Of a DNA stretch of 64,000 nucleotides, positions 1-7,323 are shown piece by piece. Source of the DNA: Mesorhizobium sp. 131-2-1 (GTDB taxonomy: Bacteria > Pseudomonadota > Alphaproteobacteria > Rhizobiales > Rhizobiaceae); the NCBI RefSeq assembly GCF_016756535.1, contig NZ_AP023248.1, forward strand, positions 124,001-188,000, in the 5' to 3' direction. The notes under the pieces were generated by a model. The model did no database searches and had not been told where the DNA came from. It was given only the letters and a program-made list of their open reading frames with translations. The number at the start of each line of letters is the position of its first letter. Position 1 is the stretch's first letter. The position numbers were made by a program, and so were the translations under genes.

Positions 1-196
1 GGAAGCCGAGAAAACAGACCGCGATGATGGCAAATGAGCGTGCTATGTTGCCCTGCAGAACGCCGACGAACCACTCCAGCACGTTTTCGACTGGCGCCGC
101 CGACTGGGCGTACGCAATGGTTGGCGCGACTGCTATTCCGACCGCCGAGGCCAAGGCCAGTTTCAGGGCAAATTTGCCCGCTTTCCTGTACTCCAC
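1..196 (-). CDS. virB2: VirB2/TrbC-family conjugation pilin, 3' part beyond the window
   Basis: Translating the minus strand from GTG at 196 gives an exported small protein. It has a basic start (VEYRKAGKFALKL), a hydrophobic signal segment ending in the likely cleavage site AYAQS near residue 30, a linker, and then the start of a second hydrophobic helix (ARSFAIIAVCFLGF) cut off at base 1. This layout (cleaved leader plus two membrane helices) is that of VirB2/TrbC pilins, which form the conjugative pilus. The start is supported by AAAGGAG six bases upstream. The gene lies just behind the virB1-like gene on the same strand, the usual virB1-virB2 order. Only about 65 codons are visible, so family assignment rests on layout and context more than on motifs. 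Confidence 0.72.
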   Translation of the reverse strand, partial: MEYRKAGKFALKLALASAVGIAVAPTIAYAQSAAPVENVLEWFVGVLQGNIARSFAIIAVCFLGF

Positions 197-208
197 CCTT
201 GGCTCCTT

Positions 209-862
209 TCAGTTGCCGAAATCCATGACATGACCATCCTGCCAAGCGTCCCCGTTTGCTGGCGGAGCGGCCGCGAGCATTTCGGATTTGGTCAGGGCGG
301 ACTTCTTCACGACACCGCCGAACTTCCAGCGGTTTAAGATTTTCACGATGTATTCCGCGGTCTCCGGATTCACCGGAATCCCTTGCGCCTTGTAGACGCT
401 GTTGGGCCCGGCGTTGTAAGCCGCAAGCATCAGCAGCGGATCCTGGAACTCGTCATAGAGTGACTTGAGATAGCGAAGGCCAGCCCGGACATTCGCCTGC
501 GTATCGCAACGGTCGCTGACGCCGAGATCGGCCGCCGTGGCCGGCATCAACTGCATGATTCCCAAGGCTCCAGCCTTGGACGGACCCTGACTCGCGCCGA
601 GATCGCTTTCAGCCCATGCAATCGCCTCGGCCAGATCGGCGTCGAACCCTTCGTCTTGCGCGATTGAACGCACAAGTTGGGCGACTTCAGTACGGTTTCC
701 CGTTTTGCACGCCCCCTGCCTTTTCTCCCCGCCCGCGGCAATGGGGTCTGTCGGCGTTGCAAAGGCGACTGCTACGCGGTCTGATGCCAGGTCACGGCAG
801 TGCGCTACCAAGGGTATTGCAGCGCCACACAAGGTGAGCAGGAGAGCGAATCGAGTGTTCAT
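209..862 (-). CDS. virB1: VirB1-like lytic transglycosylase of a type IV secretion system
   Basis: A 217-residue exported protein with a signal peptide (MNTRFALLLTLCGAAIPLVAHC) followed by an SLT-type lysozyme-like domain. The catalytic glutamate lies in AIAWAESDLG, followed by the family motifs GALGIMQLMP and AAYNAGP, then the C-terminal YIVKILNRW. VirB1 proteins cut peptidoglycan locally so that the secretion channel can be assembled. I chose ATG at 862. A longer reading from GTG at 883 would start inside the conserved promoter element and add seven residues before the signal peptide. The gene is directly followed by the virB2-like gene, whose ribosome site overlaps this stop. It is divergent from the gene at 950, with a perfect inverted repeat between them. 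Confidence 0.85.
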   Translation of the reverse strand: MNTRFALLLTLCGAAIPLVAHCRDLASDRVAVAFATPTDPIAAGGEKRQGACKTGNRTEVAQLVRSIAQDEGFDADLAEAIAWAESDLGASQGPSKAGALGIMQLMPATAADLGVSDRCDTQANVRAGLRYLKSLYDEFQDPLLMLAAYNAGPNSVYKAQGIPVNPETAEYIVKILNRWKFGGVVKKSALTKSEMLAAAPPANGDAWQDGHVMDFGN

Positions 863-874
863 ACTGTCGCCAAA

Positions 875-920
875 ATTTGACACTTTACTATGGCTACACG
901 GAGCCCTAGTAAAGTGTCAA
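875..920. promoter_or_regulatory. Divergent operator/promoter with perfect 14-bp inverted repeat
   Basis: TTGACACTTTACTA at 877-890 and its exact reverse complement TAGTAAAGTGTCAA at 907-920 flank a 16-bp spacer between virB1 (minus) and the exported-protein operon (plus). Each arm reads TAGTAAAGTGTCAA toward its own gene, 14 and 29 bases before the ATG. A third copy precedes the trbM-like gene at 6626-6644, where 19 bases match the virB1-side copy. Same orientation and similar distance in all three argue for a shared promoter or activator/repressor site. Which regulator binds is unknown; the XRE protein and the LuxR-type response regulator in this window are both candidates. Confidence 0.75.
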
Positions 921-949
921 CACGATATGCACCGCAGGGACGAATTTCG

Positions 950-1552
950 ATGAAACAGATTGCCCTTTGCATGGTTTTGCTGCTCCAGGGGGCCGTGGCT
1001 TATGCCGCCGGCGCCGACGCGCCAAATGCCTTCGCGCAGCCGTCGGAGCGCTACCTGCTTCAGTTTGCCAAGCCGGGTGAGAAGGTGTTCGTCTATGAGC
1101 GCTACGATGCCAAAGGCGCGCTCTTCCAGCGCGACGCCGCGACCCTCATCTCGCCGGTCAAGGTGCCGTCGGCGACCGAGCGCGTCATCAACGGCGTGAC
1201 GTATCGACTGCGCGGCCTTGCGGCCTGCCCAAAACCAAAGATTACCTACAAGACGCAGGAGTGGGACTGCACGAAGGCCGCGCAGGACTATGAAGGAGGA
1301 ATCTACAACGATCGTGCATCTGTCGTGCTTTGCAAAACGCTTGTGCTGCAGAGCAGGAAGGGGGAACCCGACGCCGTGTCGTGTTTCTCTCTCGTGGGCG
1401 GGGGCAATGCGAACGACCCGTACAACGTCGCCTATGACGATGACGAAATGGTCTTTTTCAACATGGCGGCAATCGGACGTAACAAGGACGGCAAGTCTCT
1501 GCGCCCGGATTTGGAGCACTCTGCCGACCTCGGTGGACAGTTCCAGGAATGA
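950..1552 (+). CDS. Exported protein of unknown function, first gene of conjugation-linked operon
   Basis: A 200-residue protein with a clear signal peptide (MKQIALCMVLLLQGAVAYAAG). I do not recognise the family. The mature part holds four cysteines (ACPK, EWDC, VLCK, VSCF), suggesting disulfides in the periplasm, and an acidic stretch YDDDEMVFF. The upstream reading to 890 would run through the conserved operator, so ATG 950 with AGGGACG upstream is preferred. Its stop overlaps the next start (ATGA at 1549-1552), and the following gene is coupled in the same way, so 950-2258 is a three-gene unit. Position opposite virB1 with a shared operator suggests an accessory role in the secretion or conjugation apparatus; that is inference. 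Confidence 0.75.
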   Translation: MKQIALCMVLLLQGAVAYAAGADAPNAFAQPSERYLLQFAKPGEKVFVYERYDAKGALFQRDAATLISPVKVPSATERVINGVTYRLRGLAACPKPKITYKTQEWDCTKAAQDYEGGIYNDRASVVLCKTLVLQSRKGEPDAVSCFSLVGGGNANDPYNVAYDDDEMVFFNMAAIGRNKDGKSLRPDLEHSADLGGQFQE

Positions 1553-2097
1553 AACAGGCGAGCTTTGCAGCGCTGGCCGCGTTCTCGGTATGCGCATCGG
1601 CACAGGCGCAGGATGCTCCCGATTCTGCCGCTCCAATTCCCTTGGTGGTATCGAAATCGGCTCAACTGCTTACCGGAGATACCTGGCGCGACGGAGATCG
1701 CACTTTCCGGCTCTATGGCGTCCAGTCATGTCTTCGCAGCACATCAGCCGAAGAGCCAAATGGTAAGAAAGTCGATTGCGGGAATGCCTCGCTGGCGCAC
1801 CTTGCTGCCCTGTTCGATAGCGCCGCGGTGACATGCCAGCCAATCGGCTACGCCCTGGACAAGGCGGTTTTTGTCATTTGCGGTGCGCAGCTAAATGGCG
1901 AAACAATTGACGTTGGCACCGCGCTCATAGCGACTGGATACGCGTTTGCCGCAACGACAGCAAAGGGTAAAGCCGTCAATGAGAACTACCTTGTCGCGGA
2001 AATCAACGCTAAGATGAAAAGAACAGGTCTGTGGGGCACGACGTTTCAGCATCCTGTTCAGCTGCTGCTAAACAAGCGGTCGGAGATACAACAATGA
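1549..2097 (+). CDS. Exported staphylococcal-nuclease-like protein, probably without catalytic residues
   Basis: A 182-residue protein with a signal peptide (residues 1-21, cleaved near AQAQD). The mature part follows the SNase/thermonuclease fold pattern: GDTW near residue 43, RLYGV at 54-58, then DVGTALIATGYAFA and a final YLVAEINAKMKRTGLW helix, which is typical of the family C-terminus. Active SNases carry an acidic residue just after the RLxGI strand (the DxPE motif); here the sequence continues QSCLRST, so that residue is missing. Such exported SNase-like proteins are common in plasmid and ICE transfer regions. It overlaps both neighbours by ATGA. A structural or binding role is more likely than nucleolysis, but activity has to be tested. 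Confidence 0.7.
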   Translation: MKQASFAALAAFSVCASAQAQDAPDSAAPIPLVVSKSAQLLTGDTWRDGDRTFRLYGVQSCLRSTSAEEPNGKKVDCGNASLAHLAALFDSAAVTCQPIGYALDKAVFVICGAQLNGETIDVGTALIATGYAFAATTAKGKAVNENYLVAEINAKMKRTGLWGTTFQHPVQLLLNKRSEIQQ

Positions 2098-2258
2098 AGC
2101 ACGACGATGAGGCGCACAAATTTTACTATCCCGTGGAAGGACGCGGTGACGGTGCTATTGGCGGAGCCGCTGCGTTCTTGGCCATCATCTTGGTGCCGGC
2201 GGGCATCTACGTGGCCTGGAATACCTTGGCCGCATGGATTTCGGCGCTGTTCTACTAG
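2094..2258 (+). CDS. Small membrane protein, last gene of conjugation-linked operon
   Basis: A 54-residue protein with a polar N-terminus (MKHDDEAHKFYYPVEGRG) and one long hydrophobic segment (about residues 21-50, AIGGAAAFLAIILVPAGIYVAW and onward), ending ISALFY. One, possibly two, membrane passes are predicted by eye. Its ATG overlaps the stop of the SNase-like gene (ATGA at 2094-2097), so it should be translated with it. I do not recognise the family. Its stop overlaps by four bases the stop of the convergent minus-strand gene that ends at 2255. Confidence 0.65.
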   Translation: MKHDDEAHKFYYPVEGRGDGAIGGAAAFLAIILVPAGIYVAWNTLAAWISALFY

Positions 2259-2599
2259 GACTGCAGCTTCGTGAAGGAACCGAGCAACGCGCGCCAATCG
2301 TCGACATCAATCTCGCACCAGCCATGAGCCGTCAGCCGTTGGAAGTAAGCAGCCTTCATTTTCATTTCCGCGATAGTGGCTACTGGAGCGATGGCAGCGC
2401 GCCTTCGCACCGCGGCCTCTTCCGCCATCACCGCGTCCAGCTTTTGACCAAGCAGAACCGCGTCCGCACCCTCGGCCTCCATCGCTCGCTTGCCGAGACT
2501 TTCAAGCTCAGCGACGCTCTGACGATGTTCCGCAATCAGTTTCGCGACGCCCTCAGCCTCCTGCATCCGTCGGTTGCTGCAGACCAGTTGAATAGGCAT
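2255..2599 (-). CDS. Small helical hypothetical protein
   Basis: A 114-residue protein of unknown function. It starts at ATG 2599 with AGGAG seven bases upstream, which supports it over the competing plus-strand reading of the same DNA. Residues 12-75 are alanine/glutamate-rich and look like a continuous helix or coiled coil (MQEAEGVAKLIAEHRQ, AVMAEEAAVRRRAA). The C-terminus WCEIDVDDWRALLGSF resembles a small folded end. No signal peptide or membrane segment. It converges on the operon that ends at 2258. No function is proposed. Confidence 0.5.
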   Translation of the reverse strand: MPIQLVCSNRRMQEAEGVAKLIAEHRQSVAELESLGKRAMEAEGADAVLLGQKLDAVMAEEAAVRRRAAIAPVATIAEMKMKAAYFQRLTAHGWCEIDVDDWRALLGSFTKLQS

Positions 2600-2658
2600 C
2601 GTCTTGCTCCTGGCTTACATCGGTCAGACACAGATACCTCTGGAGGTGAGGAAAAATA

Positions 2659-2680
2659 GGGATGGGACCATCCCTTTTTT
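2659..2680. terminator. Bidirectional intrinsic-terminator-like hairpin before the response regulator
   Basis: GGGATG at 2659-2664 pairs with CATCCC at 2669-2674 around a four-base loop and is followed by six T. The complementary strand continues TATTTTT, so it could end transcription in both directions. It lies 60 bases before the response regulator start. It may shield that operon from read-through or sit in its leader. Confidence 0.55.
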
Positions 2681-2738
2681 GAAGCGACCAATTCTGAAAG
2701 ACAGGGCGGGGGCGCCTGCGTAGAAGGACTGGCTTTCA

Positions 2739-3368
2739 ATGTTTCGTGCCCTGGTGGTCGAAGACCAGACGCTCATGCGTCTGGCTCTGATGAATGAAGT
2801 GCAAGCGAGCTTCGAAAAATGCGTCGTCTTGGGCGCGGAAACGTTGAACATCGCGACCGTAGAACTTCAAAACAGCCATTTCGATCTTGTCGTTATCGAT
2901 CCTGGCTTGCCCGGTTTTGATCCCACCTCACAAGGCGATCGCGTCGCGGTCGTCGACAGGATCATCGAGGCTTCACCTAGTGCAATCCATATTGTCGTAA
3001 CCGGTTCCGACAACCGTTGCGAGGCAGATGGTTTCCGGCGCATAGGCGCTGCCGCCTATCTCGGCAAGACCGGCCTCGCGCCCGGCGTGTTCAGCGACGT
3101 GCTGGACGATATTTCCACCAAGGGATTCTCCTTGCGCCTGTCGCGGGCTGTCATGACCAAACCCGATTACCGATTTTCCGTCCTTACACCGCGCGAACAG
3201 GAAGCCATCGACATGATGGCGCACCGCGCACCTGGCGTGAAACGAAAGGAGATCTTTTCGCTCATGGCCGATCGGCTCGCCATTGATGCCGGATCGGCCG
3301 AGAAATATTACAAGCAGGCTCGTGCCAAACTCATGAGGCAAGGTCATCCGCTCCCACAGGGGCTATGA
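2739..3368 (+). CDS. Response regulator, receiver plus LuxR-type DNA-binding domain
   Basis: A 209-residue two-component response regulator. The receiver domain has the acidic pair E8-D9 (VVEDQ), the phospho-acceptor D54 in VVIDPGLPG, T88 (VVTGSD) and K110 (AYLGKTG). A LuxR/GerE-type helix-turn-helix starts at SVLTPREQE near residue 148. It is less canonical than most, with a long insert before the recognition helix (SAEKYYKQARAKLM). Its stop overlaps the next start (ATGA at 3365). The histidine kinase at 4607-5872 in the same coupled operon is the obvious partner. Because conjugation genes lie on both sides, it may control them, but no target site was proven. Confidence 0.85.
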   Translation: MFRALVVEDQTLMRLALMNEVQASFEKCVVLGAETLNIATVELQNSHFDLVVIDPGLPGFDPTSQGDRVAVVDRIIEASPSAIHIVVTGSDNRCEADGFRRIGAAAYLGKTGLAPGVFSDVLDDISTKGFSLRLSRAVMTKPDYRFSVLTPREQEAIDMMAHRAPGVKRKEIFSLMADRLAIDAGSAEKYYKQARAKLMRQGHPLPQGL

Positions 3369-4075
3369 TCGCAATGGCCTCTCTAACCGTACATGGGATC
3401 AAGGTCCCCGTCGAACCGCGGGATGTTTCGCCGGTGATCTGGCGAGCACTTCAAAGCCAGAGCTATGAAGCGAAGGAAGCGAAGTGGATCTTCAGGGCAG
3501 TCAAGGCGTGCGATCGCGTACTGGAGCTAGGGTCCGGTATTGGCATCATCACCGCACTGATCGCAAAAATCCCCGGCGTTCAGGTGTGGGCTTTTGAAGC
3601 AAATCCGGCAACAGCGGAACTAGCCAAGCGCGTGATAGCGGCCAACGATCTCGACAATGTTACATATTCCCAAGGTATCCTCACAGCAGGCCCGCCGCGG
3701 TCCTTCACCTTCTACGTTCGCCGCGACCTTTGGATGTCTTCCACGGACAAAGACCAGGGACCGTATGAGCGGGAACTTTCGATCCTCTCGGCGGATGTCG
3801 ATCGTTTCATCACGGATCATCGAATAAACGCCCTCGTCATGGACATTGAAGGTGCCGAGAAGGAACTTCTGCAGGATGCCGAGCTGCCCGGCATTGAACG
3901 CATCTTTCTTGAGTTGCACGACCATCTCTACGGCCTTGACGGCATCCGCAACATCACGCTTGCCCTGGCAGAAAAGGGATTTGCCTACGATCCGCGGGGC
4001 TCCCGAGGTCCATGCGTGCTCTTCGCCAAGAACGATGGACCCCGCGAATACGAGGATGTGGAAGATGTTGCATAA
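3365..4075 (+). CDS. FkbM-family SAM-dependent methyltransferase
   Basis: A 236-residue cytoplasmic protein with a class I methyltransferase core. The SAM loop is VLELGSGIGIITALIA (about residues 51-66), followed by VWAFEANPATAELAKR (acidic end of strand 2) and then the FkbM-type second half NALVMDIEGAEKELLQ and IERIFLELHDHLYG. FkbM enzymes methylate hydroxyls of small molecules or sugars; the substrate here is unknown. Translation is coupled to the response regulator by ATGA overlap, and its end overlaps the next gene by about ten bases. A methyltransferase inside a sensor/regulator operon is unusual; it may modify a signal or a surface molecule. Confidence 0.75.
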   Translation: MIAMASLTVHGIKVPVEPRDVSPVIWRALQSQSYEAKEAKWIFRAVKACDRVLELGSGIGIITALIAKIPGVQVWAFEANPATAELAKRVIAANDLDNVTYSQGILTAGPPRSFTFYVRRDLWMSSTDKDQGPYERELSILSADVDRFITDHRINALVMDIEGAEKELLQDAELPGIERIFLELHDHLYGLDGIRNITLALAEKGFAYDPRGSRGPCVLFAKNDGPREYEDVEDVA

Positions 4076-4610
4076 TGCTCTCGCCGTCATAATTGCGCTG
4101 GCCTTTCCGCTCGCCAGCGCCGCCGAGGAAATGCCCCTCGATCCCAACCAAGTGTCGGTTCAAGACCCCAGTGGCAAGACCGTCGCGGTGTTTTCGGTCA
4201 AGCAGCTGCAGGCAGAGTTTCCGCAACAGACCTATGACACGCGTACGCCATGGACGAGCGACAACGAAAAAATCGAATATCGTGGGCCACTGCTTGCAAA
4301 CGTGCTTGCCAAGGCCGGAATCACCGCCGCACAGCAGGTCAAAGTCGTCGCCTTTGACAATTTCGTTTCCGATATTCGTATGGACGAAATCCGTTCTTAT
4401 AATCCGATCCTGGCGGTCGAGCGCCGTTGCACCGACACCGACAAGGCCGGCTCGCTTTGCCCGGCGGGCCAGGATTTCCGCCCGATCAGCATGGTCGAGA
4501 AAGGCCCCATTTTCATTGTTTGGCCCCTCGACCAATTGCCCGCATCATATGTTCCCGCAAGGAACTCGATCTGGGTGTTTTTCCCAGTCATCTTGCGCGC
4601 TACGCAATGA
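4065..4610 (+). CDS. Exported protein with molybdopterin-oxidoreductase-like fold, sensor partner candidate
   Basis: A 181-residue exported protein (signal peptide MLHNALAVIIALAFPLASAAEE). The mature part resembles the small oxidoreductase molybdopterin-binding domain family: WTSDNEKIEYRGPLLANVLAKAG, VVAFDNFVSDIRMDEI, ILAVERRC, MVEKGPIFIVWPLD and the terminal SIWVFFPVILR. It is too short for a full sulfite-oxidase-type enzyme. In such genes next to histidine kinases the protein is usually taken as a periplasmic ligand-binding part of the sensor; that is inference here. ATG 4065 has GAGG nine bases upstream; ATG 4056 is an alternative. Its stop overlaps the kinase start (ATGA at 4607-4610). 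Confidence 0.65.
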   Translation: MLHNALAVIIALAFPLASAAEEMPLDPNQVSVQDPSGKTVAVFSVKQLQAEFPQQTYDTRTPWTSDNEKIEYRGPLLANVLAKAGITAAQQVKVVAFDNFVSDIRMDEIRSYNPILAVERRCTDTDKAGSLCPAGQDFRPISMVEKGPIFIVWPLDQLPASYVPARNSIWVFFPVILRATQ

Positions 4611-5872
4611 AGTTCTTCCACGGCCGTTTGCTCACTGTTCTTCCGTATCTCGGTATGGCTGCAGCGCTTGGGCTGAGTGCGTGGACATTCATCCAATCGA
4701 ACCGCTACCGTCAGGAGACGGATGCCATCCTCAATCAGACTTTCGAGATTCAGTGGCGCGCGGCACAGATCCGCGAGCGCCTCATACGAGTCTACGGCTA
4801 TCTTCGCATTGCCGACGAAACGGGCAAGCTTGATGCAGACATCGACCGACAAATGGCTCTAGTGAGCGTCAACGTCGCGCAGTTGGAGAATCTGCCCTAT
4901 CTGAATCGCTTTTTTCCCAACCACGAAGCCGAACTCTTGGGCGGAATTCGCCTCACACTCGAACAGAAAATTGCCCCTCTTGTGTCAGCGCGCACAAACT
5001 ACACCCAGGCCATTGCCGATATGGCCAAGCTGGAACAGTCAATTTACGAGATTTCCAGCTCTACCGTCGATCACAGTGCCACCTTGCAGCAGACAGCCAG
5101 CATCGACATTGCGGCCTCGCGGAACTGGTTCATCTTCGCCATCGCGCTTGGCCTGGGTGCCACATTCTATCTCGTTATCCATCAGCGCTATGCGCTAGCC
5201 AATCGCCGTGACCAGCATATGCGCTCGTTCGCTTCGCTGTTTGCGCATATGACCCGATCGCGGGTTACAGCCTTGAGGCTGTTTCTTGAGCACGCACAAC
5301 CAGACAAGCGGCCGAGCGGCGAAATGCTTGAGGCTGCGCGCAGTGCTGCTGCCGAACTGGAATCGATCACCAACGGTGTGCTTCAGATCGCCTATGCACC
5401 ACAAGATTCAAGCACCATGGCGCTCGGCCGACTGCTTGAGGATCTCACGCGCGATCGCAGCAGTTTGGTGCAAGTTTTGGTCGATCCCAAAGCACGCCTG
5501 CACCCTGTACCGGCGGCGCCGTTCCGGTTGGTGGTCAACGAGCTGATAGAAAACGCTCTGGCCGCGTTGTCCGGCGCCAGAAACGTACGAGTTCTCATCT
5601 CCGCGACCCTCAAACGACACCCATTCCTGCCGCGCAGTTATCTCGTGCTAGAAGTGGCGGATAAAGGCTCAGGCATGTCACCTGATATCGTTGCGAAGGC
5701 GACGACACCATTCTTTTCAACGCGAGCTGGAAATCATACTGGCCTTGGACTGACTGCATGTTCCCAGATGGTCTCGACGCTGAAAGGGAGACTCATTATC
5801 AACAGCGCACCCGGTGCCGGCACAACCGTAGAAATCAGGATTCCAGTGCATTCGACTGCCGTCGCTTCATAG
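4607..5872 (+). CDS. Membrane-bound sensor histidine kinase
   Basis: A 421-residue sensor. The first membrane helix is near residues 9-28 (LLTVLPYLGMAAALGLSAW), then a periplasmic region of about 140 residues, a second helix (NWFIFAIALGLGATFYLVI) and a dimerisation segment with a candidate phospho-histidine in SLFAHMTRSR, which is an atypical H-box. The ATPase domain has the N box NELIENALAAL, the G1 box ADKGSGM, the F box PFFSTRAG and the G2 box NHTGLGLT. It is the last gene of the ATGA-coupled operon with the response regulator, methyltransferase and exported protein. The exported protein encoded just before it may present a ligand to the periplasmic part. Confidence 0.85.
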   Translation: MKFFHGRLLTVLPYLGMAAALGLSAWTFIQSNRYRQETDAILNQTFEIQWRAAQIRERLIRVYGYLRIADETGKLDADIDRQMALVSVNVAQLENLPYLNRFFPNHEAELLGGIRLTLEQKIAPLVSARTNYTQAIADMAKLEQSIYEISSSTVDHSATLQQTASIDIAASRNWFIFAIALGLGATFYLVIHQRYALANRRDQHMRSFASLFAHMTRSRVTALRLFLEHAQPDKRPSGEMLEAARSAAAELESITNGVLQIAYAPQDSSTMALGRLLEDLTRDRSSLVQVLVDPKARLHPVPAAPFRLVVNELIENALAALSGARNVRVLISATLKRHPFLPRSYLVLEVADKGSGMSPDIVAKATTPFFSTRAGNHTGLGLTACSQMVSTLKGRLIINSAPGAGTTVEIRIPVHSTAVAS

Positions 5873-6018
5873 CGGTCGTTCTTCCGGCGCGGGCGAAATG
5901 AAGCTCGTGGATAAGAATGGCCCCATCCGAAACATTGATCGACAAATTAGGGTCGCATCCCGCGCGGCCTGAACGGATGATCGAGCTGGCAGTCTGATGT
6001 CCCACCGAAATGAGTACC

Positions 6019-6585
6019 CTACGCGCGGGCTGGATTTAGAGCAGGCTGATCAGGTGTTGGCGGGATCTTTTCGGAAAAGAGGAAGGTCGCTGGATCAAGT
6101 TTCAACGCCTTGGCGATCGCGGCAATCGTGTCGACGCTGATGTTGCCGCTCGCGCGTTCGAGTTTCATGTATGTCGCTTCCGCCACGCCGATGAGCTCAG
6201 CCATCTCATAGCGGTGCAAAGTACGTCGTTGTCGCTCAATATCGATGATGTGGGCCAGCCGCTTGCGGATCGCATTGTCGTCCAACCGATGCGCCCACTC
6301 CGGAACTTTCTTACCGCCGGCGAGCAGCCCTGCAAAGGACACTTGCAAGCCGTTTGCCATGATCTGCAGTGTCGCCAATGTGACATTATTTTTCTGACGC
6401 ACAGTCTGAATGTAGGTTCGATAGGCCAGTTTTTCGCCCTCGGCGGTCCGAAACAGTTCGGCCATGTGCATATGGGATAGGCCGCGTCTGGCTCTCTCCC
6501 GCTCAAGCGTCAGTGCAATGTTGGCGCGCAACGGGTTGTCGACCACGCCTCCGTCGTCTCGCTTCATAAATCGATGTAGTCGCAC
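6019..6585 (-). CDS. XRE-type regulator with two helix-turn-helix domains
   Basis: A 188-residue protein containing two Cro/CI-type DNA-binding domains in tandem. The first (about 20-90) carries AELFRTAEGEKLAYRTYIQTVRQ and TLATLQIMANGLQVSF. The second (about 105-170) carries MAELIGVAEATYMKLERASGNISVDTIAAIAKALKLDP. No ligand or protease domain is seen. The longest start is GTG 6585, with AAAAGGCAGG just upstream; ATG 6567 is an alternative with a poorer ribosome site. It is divergent from the trbM-like gene, and the conserved 19-bp element lies between them at 6626-6644. It is therefore a good candidate repressor of the conjugation genes and possibly of itself. Confidence 0.8.
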   Translation of the reverse strand: MRLHRFMKRDDGGVVDNPLRANIALTLERERARRGLSHMHMAELFRTAEGEKLAYRTYIQTVRQKNNVTLATLQIMANGLQVSFAGLLAGGKKVPEWAHRLDDNAIRKRLAHIIDIERQRRTLHRYEMAELIGVAEATYMKLERASGNISVDTIAAIAKALKLDPATFLFSEKIPPTPDQPALNPARA

Positions 6586-6625
6586 AAACCTGCCTTTTCG
6601 ACCTGTCCTTTTTCGAGCGGATCAT

Positions 6626-6644
6626 CCATAGTAAAGTGTCAAAT
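6626..6644 (+). promoter_or_regulatory. Third copy of the conjugation operator element
   Basis: CCATAGTAAAGTGTCAAAT is identical over 19 bases to the copy in front of virB1 (minus strand, 875-893). It reads toward the trbM-like gene and ends 19 bases before its ATG. TAGTAA could serve as a -10 box; no good -35 box stands 16-18 bases upstream, which would fit an activated promoter. The element also lies 41 bases from the start of the XRE regulator gene. Confidence 0.7.
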
Positions 6645-6663
6645 CCGCAGCGAGGAAAAGGCT

Positions 6664-7266
6664 ATGACCATACTCAAAGTCCTTTTGTTGGGTGCCGTCG
6701 CCATCGTGGGCGCCGCAGCTCTTCCATCCCAATCACAGGCGTCGGAATGGGGCTGTCAAGTCCTCCTCTGCCTTTCCGGCGACTGGCAGGGTACCCCCTC
6801 GTGCCACCCGCCAATTTACAAGTTGATTGCGGCGATGGAAGCCCCGGGTTTTGACTGGCCGACTTGTCCGCAAGCCAACTCCAGCGCCGCGAGGTTCGAG
6901 AAGTATGAGGATTGTCCGCCTGGCTGGCAAGCAGTTGGCGGCAACGATTCCGATCGACCCGGAATGGGGCAAGAACGGAACATCTGCCGCATCGCGGCCG
7001 ACAGACTCACGCTGCCCGTCACTTTCATGAATAGTCGCCTCGGCCAGAATCATGACAATGGATCTCGACAGGCCCAGATCGAAATCAACGGAAAGTTGGT
7101 GGCGGCAAAAATCCAAACCACCGCAGCCGATAGAGGGCCTTCCCGTAGTAACGGCTCGACCTTCGTCATCATCTCTCGGCCGATGCGCGAAAAACCCTGG
7201 TTCATCGAGTATGACGACGCGAACGGTATGCGCCAGAGAAGCTGGTTCAATCTCAACATGCCCTAA
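6664..7266 (+). CDS. trbM: TrbM/KikA/MpfK-family conjugal transfer protein
   Basis: A 200-residue exported protein with a signal peptide (residues 1-26, SQSQASEW). The mature N-terminus shows the TrbM/KikA pattern: CQVLLCLSGDWQGTPSC, then YKLIAAMEAPGFDWPTCP, with paired cysteines. The C-terminal half (NICRIAADRLTLPVTFMNSR, RQRSWFNL) is less conserved. TrbM-like proteins are periplasmic parts of plasmid or ICE transfer systems and affect mating efficiency; their exact role is unclear. GAGGAAAAGG lies directly before ATG 6664. The conserved operator at 6626-6644 places it under the same control as virB1, linking it to the VirB locus at the left edge. Confidence 0.75.
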   Translation: MTILKVLLLGAVAIVGAAALPSQSQASEWGCQVLLCLSGDWQGTPSCHPPIYKLIAAMEAPGFDWPTCPQANSSAARFEKYEDCPPGWQAVGGNDSDRPGMGQERNICRIAADRLTLPVTFMNSRLGQNHDNGSRQAQIEINGKLVAAKIQTTAADRGPSRSNGSTFVIISRPMREKPWFIEYDDANGMRQRSWFNLNMP

Positions 7267-7323
7267 GCCAGGCGATCGAGCAGGACGAGGCACTATCAGG
7301 GCCACAATTCTGGGAGGTTTGTA

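Noticed and set aside
2234..2659. A 141-codon plus-strand frame over 2255-2599
   Set aside because: No ribosome site and noisy composition; the minus-strand frame has AGGAG at proper spacing and a helical, alanine/glutamate-rich protein.
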